Below are positions 14,720 to 19,147 of a stretch of DNA of 19,147 bases, piece by piece (position 1 is the first letter of the stretch; each line of letters starts with the position of its first letter). The stretch comes from Actinomycetota bacterium (GTDB taxonomy: Bacteria; Actinomycetota; Actinomycetes; Actinomycetales; Microbacteriaceae): NCBI GenBank assembly GCA_009704225.1, contig WLEN01000002.1, positions 1 to 19,147 on the forward strand, in the 5' to 3' direction. The notes under the pieces are model-generated. The model searched no databases, had not been told where the DNA came from, and saw only the letters and a list, made by a program, of their open reading frames with translations. A program made the position numbers and the translations under genes.

Positions 14720-16617
14720 CGTTTCTTTGGCTTCGCCTTGGGTACCGTCGACCCGCTGAGTTGGCTCACAATTTTTGTCGCGATGGCGTCGGGTGTGAGA
14801 CCGACCCTTGACAAAATGTTCCCGCGCGTGTCGTGTTCGAGAAATTCATCGGGCAGACCGAGTTCGTCTACGCCAGTATCGACACCAGCGTGACGGAGTT
14901 CCTGTCGGATGCGTGTTCCAACACCTCCTACGCGAATGCCGTCCTCTATCGACACGACAATTCGGTGATCACGGGCAAAATCAACAATCGATGATGCGAC
15001 CGGAATCACCCAGCGTGGATCAACAACCGTGGAGCCAATCCCGGACGCCGCAAGCCGCTCCGCGACGTCAAGTGCTAGGGGCGCCATCGCTCCGACCGCG
15101 ACAATGAGAACATCGTGAGTTGAATCCTCACGGAGCACGTCCACACCGTCGCCCGTCCGTCGATGTGCAGGAATGCTCTCGACGACGTTCCCCTTCGGAA
15201 AACGAACGACAGTCGGGCCGTCGTTGACCACGACCGATTCAGCGAGTTCCTCGCGCAAGGTCGACGCATCCCGAGGAGCGGCGATTCGAATTCCCGGAAC
15301 AATCTGCAACATGGCCAGGTCCCACATTCCGTGGTGTGACGCGCCATCCGGCCCCGTCACACCCGATCGGTCGAGGACGAACGTCACTCCGGCCTTGTGA
15401 AGCGCAACATCCATGAGCACCTGATCAAAGGCGCGACCCATGAAGGTCGCATAGACCGCAACCACGGGATGCAAGCCACCAAAGGCCATCCCCGCTGCGC
15501 TCGTGGTGGCGTGTTGTTCTGCAATCCCGACATCAAAGACGCGATCGGGGAATACCTCTGCCATTGCGGAAAGCCCCGTTGGGCGCAGCATTGCCGCCGT
15601 GATCCCCACAATTGCCTCGTTCTGCCGCGCGAGTTCGACCAGTTCGTCCGCGAACACCGATGTCCACGACTGTCCGCCGCCGCCGTTTTCTTCACCGGTC
15701 ACAGGGTCAAATGCACCAATCGCGTGAAACTGGTCAGCTTCGTTGAGCCTGGCCGGCTCGTAGCCTCGACCCTTCTCGGTGATGACGTGAACGATGACAG
15801 GGCTACCGTAATCCTTGGCCTGTTCTAGCGCGCGCTCGACATCCCTCATATTGTGACCGTCCACAGGCCCGATGTATTTGATGTCGAGGTTTGAATACAG
15901 GGCCTCATTGTTCGTGAAACGAGAGAGGAACCCGTGAACCCCGCCCCTAATTCCGCGATACAGCGCACGAGCAGGTCCACCGAGTCGCTTCGTGATGGCC
16001 CATGACACACGGTGAAGGGTCCGATATGACGGTCGAGTACGCACATCCGATAGGAATCGTGCGACCCCGCCGATCGTCGGTGCATACGAACGTCCGTTGT
16101 CATTGACAACGACCACGAGCCTGCGCGAGTTGTCGTGCGAAATGTTATTCAGCGCTTCCCACGTCATTCCCCCGGTCAACGCACCATCGCCAATCACCGC
16201 GACAACGTGGCGGTCTGACTGTCCCGTCATTTCGAACGCCTTGGAAATTCCATCTGCCCACGACAGTGAACTCGATGCGTGGCTCGATTCAACGATGTCA
16301 TGGACCGATTCCGAGCGCTGCGGGTAACCGGCCAGTCCACCTGCTTCGCGGAGATGCGAGAAGTCTCGTCGGCCGGTCAGAATTTTATGCACGTACGACT
16401 GGTGTCCCGTATCCCAAATAATTGGATCGTTCGGTGAATCGAAAACACGATGAAGTCCGACCGTTAACTCGACGACCCCGAGATTCGGTCCGAGGTGACC
16501 GCCGGTTAGCGAAACAGAGTCGATCAGAAAGTCGCGAATTTCCTGCGACAGTTTCTCGCATTCGACCAACGTCAAGTTCTTGACGTCGCTGGGCGCGGAG
16601 ATTTTTGACAACAACAT
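14716..16617 (-). CDS. dxs: 1-deoxy-D-xylulose-5-phosphate synthase
   Basis: This thiamine-diphosphate enzyme joins pyruvate and glyceraldehyde 3-phosphate in the first step of the MEP isoprenoid pathway. The 633-residue product has the usual length. Visible motifs are H41 in TGGHLGPNLGVVELT, H72 in DTGHQSYVHK, the cofactor-binding GDGALTGGM (143-151) with N173 in NDNGRSYAP, the conserved GIAEQHA glutamate of the pyrimidine-binding domain, and DRSGVTGPDGASHHG. The lysine-rich tail PKAKPKKR is unlikely to be functional in catalysis. The ATG at 16617 lies 6 bases after the acnA stop, so the two are probably co-transcribed. No promoter is needed or seen in that gap. Confidence 0.97.
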   Translation of the reverse strand: MLLSKISAPSDVKNLTLVECEKLSQEIRDFLIDSVSLTGGHLGPNLGVVELTVGLHRVFDSPNDPIIWDTGHQSYVHKILTGRRDFSHLREAGGLAGYPQRSESVHDIVESSHASSSLSWADGISKAFEMTGQSDRHVVAVIGDGALTGGMTWEALNNISHDNSRRLVVVVNDNGRSYAPTIGGVARFLSDVRTRPSYRTLHRVSWAITKRLGGPARALYRGIRGGVHGFLSRFTNNEALYSNLDIKYIGPVDGHNMRDVERALEQAKDYGSPVIVHVITEKGRGYEPARLNEADQFHAIGAFDPVTGEENGGGGQSWTSVFADELVELARQNEAIVGITAAMLRPTGLSAMAEVFPDRVFDVGIAEQHATTSAAGMAFGGLHPVVAVYATFMGRAFDQVLMDVALHKAGVTFVLDRSGVTGPDGASHHGMWDLAMLQIVPGIRIAAPRDASTLREELAESVVVNDGPTVVRFPKGNVVESIPAHRRTGDGVDVLREDSTHDVLIVAVGAMAPLALDVAERLAASGIGSTVVDPRWVIPVASSIVDFARDHRIVVSIEDGIRVGGVGTRIRQELRHAGVDTGVDELGLPDEFLEHDTRGNILSRVGLTPDAIATKIVSQLSGSTVPKAKPKKR

Positions 16618-16623
16618 GGCGGC

Positions 16624-19147
16624 CTAAAGGAGCGATCGCAAAACGTACTGGAGTATTCCGCCATTGCGGTAGTAGTCGGCTTCGCCGGGTGTGTCAATGC
16701 GAACGACAGCATCGAATTCAATTACCGTCGCGCTTGATGCAGAGTGTTCCGTCGGCGAGGCGACAACCCGAACCGTGCCCGGAGTAGTCCCCGCATTGAG
16801 TTCGTCAATACCCGTGAACGAGAACTCTTCGCACCCGGTCAGCCCCAGAGATTCAGCGTTATGGCCAACCGGGAACTGAAGTGGAATAACTCCCATACCA
16901 ATCAGATTCGACCGGTGAATTCGCTCGAACGACTCCGCAATGACAGCCTTGACTCCCAAGAGGCTGGTGCCCTTCGCGGCCCAGTCTCGGCTGGAACCAG
17001 AGCCATACTCTTTGCCCGCAAGAATGACGAGTGGAGTTCCCGCCTGCTGATAATTCTGGGAGGCGTCATAAATGAATGATTGGTCTCCCGCGGCCGTGGT
17101 GAAGTCCCGCGTGTAACCACCTTCGACGCCATTCAGCAACTGGTTCTTGAGACGGATATTCGCGAAGGTGCCTCGGATCATCACCTCGTGATTTCCGCGC
17201 CGGGAACCGTACGAGTTGAAGTCACCGCGTTCGACACCGTTCGCCTGCAGGTATTTCCCCGCTGGGGTGTCCGCTTTGATTGAACCGGCTGGTGAAATGT
17301 GATCCGTTGTCACCGAGTCGCCGAGCAGCGCAAGGACCCGTGCCCCAGTGATGTCGGAGACCGGCGTCGTCGCAACCGTCATTCCATCAAAGTAGGGAGG
17401 CTTGCGAACATAGGTCGATTTCGGGTCCCACTCAAAAACGTTGCCAATCGGCGTAGGGATGGACTTCCAACGGTCGTCACCGTCGAAAACCGACGCGTAC
17501 TGGCGAACGAACATCTCGGTGTCAATTGACGAATCGATTGTCTTTTGTACCTCGGCGGCCGACGGCCAGATGTCAGCGAGGTACACGTCATGCCCATCGG
17601 TGTCCTGGCCGAGAGAATCCTTCTCGAAATCGAAATTCATTGTTCCTGCAAGTGCATAGGCAATCACGAGGGGAGGCGACGCGAGGTAATTCATTTTGAC
17701 GTCGGGGTTGATTCGGCCCTCAAAGTTGCGGTTTCCCGACAACACGGCGGTCACCGCAAGATCGTTGTCGTTCACAGCGGCCGAAATCTCGGGAGGGAGT
17801 GGCCCAGAGTTTCCGATACACGTTGTGCAACCGTAGCCAACGAGATAAAAGCCCAACGCTTCGAGGTCGTCCATGAGGCCGGCCTTTTCGTAATAGTCAG
17901 TCACCACTTTGGAGCCAGGGGCAAGTGTTGTCTTGACCCATGGCTTGGACACGAGGCCCTTAGCCACCGCATTCCGTGCGAGAAGTCCGGCCGCGAGCAT
18001 GACAGAAGGGTTTGACGTGTTCGTACACGACGTGATTGCTGCGATTGCGACGTGACCGTTGTCGACAGTGAAGTGCTCGCCGTCCATAGACACGTCCGCG
18101 GCTTTACCTGCTCCGTACGCGACGAGGTCTTGCGCGAAGGTCTTCTTGGCCTTGTCCAGTTCGATGCGGTCCTGCGGACGCTTCGGGCCCGCAATCGACG
18201 GTACGACTGACGAGAGATCGAGTTCGAGATACTCCGAGAAGATTGGTTCTATGTCGGGGTTGTGCCACAGTCCCTGTGCCTTGGCATACTCCTCGACGAG
18301 AGACAACGTTTCAGACGGTCGACCGGTCAGTTTGAGGTAGTCGACCGTTACCTGATCGACGGGGAACATCGCGGCGGTCGAGCCGAATTCTGGGCTCATG
18401 TTTCCGATTGTCGCCCGATTCGCCAGCGGGACCTGTCCCACGCCTTTGCCATAGAATTCAACGAATTTGCCCACAACGCCGTGTGCTCGGAGCATTTCCG
18501 TGATGGTGAGCACCACATCCGTAGCAGTGATCCCCGAAGGGATGTCGCCGGTGAGTTTGAAGCCCACAACGCGCGGAATCAGCATCGAGACGGGCTGACC
18601 GAGCATGGCCGCTTCGGCTTCAATGCCGCCGACTCCCCACCCGAGTACTCCTAGCCCATTCACCATGGTGGTGTGGGAATCTGTGCCGACACACGTGTCG
18701 GGGAACGCAAGGTTTTCACCATCAACTTCCCGGGTGTAGACGACTTTGGCGAGGTTCTCGATGTTGACCTGGTGGACGATACCCGTCCCCGGTGGAACCA
18801 CCTTGAAATTGTCGAACGCCGTTTGACCCCATCGAAGGAATTGGTAGCGCTCGCCGTTTCGCTCATATTCGATTTCGACGTTTCGTTCGAACGCATCTTC
18901 ACGACCAAACAAATCGGCAATGACGGAGTGGTCGATGACTAGCTCAGCGGGAGCGAGCGGGTTGATTTTTTTTGGGTCTCCGCCCAGTTCTGCAACGGCT
19001 TCGCGCATCGTCGCGAGGTCGACGATGCACGGGACCCCGGTGAAATCCTGCATCACAACGCGGGCTGGCGTGAACTGGATTTCGGTGTCCGGTTCGGCGT
19101 TCGCATCCCAGTTGCCGAGCGCTCGAATCTGATCAGCGGTGATGTTC
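16624..19147 (-). CDS. acnA: Aconitate hydratase A (5' end missing)
   Basis: The frame is open to the right edge; 840 codons are present and about 50-70 N-terminal residues are missing relative to typical AcnA (~890-940). It interconverts citrate and isocitrate in the TCA cycle using a [4Fe-4S] cluster. The three cluster cysteines are visible: one in [11 protein letters not shown] (codon at 18025-18027) and two in [12 protein letters not shown] (codons at 17827-17829 and 17818-17820). Substrate-binding segments include [22 protein letters not shown] and, in the swivelling domain, [17 protein letters not shown] start at the internal GTG at 19056 is rejected because AcnA-like sequence ([13 protein letters not shown]) continues upstream. 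dxs follows after 6 bases. Confidence 0.97.
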   Translation of the reverse strand, partial: NITADQIRALGNWDANAEPDTEIQFTPARVVMQDFTGVPCIVDLATMREAVAELGGDPKKINPLAPAELVIDHSVIADLFGREDAFERNVEIEYERNGERYQFLRWGQTAFDNFKVVPPGTGIVHQVNIENLAKVVYTREVDGENLAFPDTCVGTDSHTTMVNGLGVLGWGVGGIEAEAAMLGQPVSMLIPRVVGFKLTGDIPSGITATDVVLTITEMLRAHGVVGKFVEFYGKGVGQVPLANRATIGNMSPEFGSTAAMFPVDQVTVDYLKLTGRPSETLSLVEEYAKAQGLWHNPDIEPIFSEYLELDLSSVVPSIAGPKRPQDRIELDKAKKTFAQDLVAYGAGKAADVSMDGEHFTVDNGHVAIAAITSCTNTSNPSVMLAAGLLARNAVAKGLVSKPWVKTTLAPGSKVVTDYYEKAGLMDDLEALGFYLVGYGCTTCIGNSGPLPPEISAAVNDNDLAVTAVLSGNRNFEGRINPDVKMNYLASPPLVIAYALAGTMNFDFEKDSLGQDTDGHDVYLADIWPSAAEVQKTIDSSIDTEMFVRQYASVFDGDDRWKSIPTPIGNVFEWDPKSTYVRKPPYFDGMTVATTPVSDITGARVLALLGDSVTTDHISPAGSIKADTPAGKYLQANGVERGDFNSYGSRRGNHEVMIRGTFANIRLKNQLLNGVEGGYTRDFTTAAGDQSFIYDASQNYQQAGTPLVILAGKEYGSGSSRDWAAKGTSLLGVKAVIAESFERIHRSNLIGMGVIPLQFPVGHNAESLGLTGCEEFSFTGIDELNAGTTPGTVRVVASPTEHSASSATVIEFDAVVRIDTPGEADYYRNGGILQYVLRSLL

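Overview
The window is a gene-dense stretch of an actinobacterial chromosome. The gene families and their order are typical of Actinobacteria: thrS next to an Ap4A-phosphorylase-type HIT gene, pdxS-pdxT-yebC-ruvC-ruvA-ruvB, a DUF3000 gene next to an RNase D, and dxs next to aconitase. The moderate rather than very high GC, short spacers and frequent start/stop overlaps suggest a compact genome, perhaps a small Microbacteriaceae-like member of Micrococcales; that placement is inference. No mobile element, CRISPR array, rRNA or pseudogene was seen, and no stretch above 300 bases lacks a gene.

Layout. Positions 1-6071 are a continuous minus-strand series, read from right to left: thrS, HIT/Ap4A phosphorylase, pdxS, pdxT, yebC, ruvC, ruvA and the first codons of ruvB, which is cut by the window edge. 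Upstream of thrS, on the same strand, are four tRNA genes (6103-6544): Val(CAC), Gly(GCC), Cys(GCA), Val(GAC). Then follow amt (6591-7799) and zapE (7918-8904), also on the minus strand. A short divergent spacer leads to the plus-strand genes: a RibD C-terminal-domain reductase (8957-9631), DUF3000 (9654-10217), an RNase D with HRDC domain (10217-11485) and a beta-oxidation pair fadA-fadB (11526-14719). fadB meets dxs tail to tail with overlapping stop codons. dxs and acnA (aconitase, cut by the right edge) again run on the minus strand.

How the genes work together. The window covers recombination and repair (RuvABC), PLP synthesis (PdxS/PdxT), threonyl-tRNA charging plus removal of its Ap4A by-product, ammonium uptake, beta-oxidation (FadA/FadB), the TCA cycle (AcnA) and entry to the MEP isoprenoid pathway (Dxs). 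These are core housekeeping functions.

The most interesting signals are regulatory. A four-element GlnR-type operator with exact 6-base spacing lies upstream of amt. A LexA-like operator overlaps the predicted transcription start of the yebC-ruvCAB operon. A tetraloop hairpin appears to form almost the whole 5' leader of tRNA-Gly. Two plus-strand transcripts look leaderless. The pgsA/pimA-type genes usually found between the HIT gene and pdxS in well-studied actinobacteria are absent. I found no clearly novel multi-gene system; the sites named here are sequence-based predictions.
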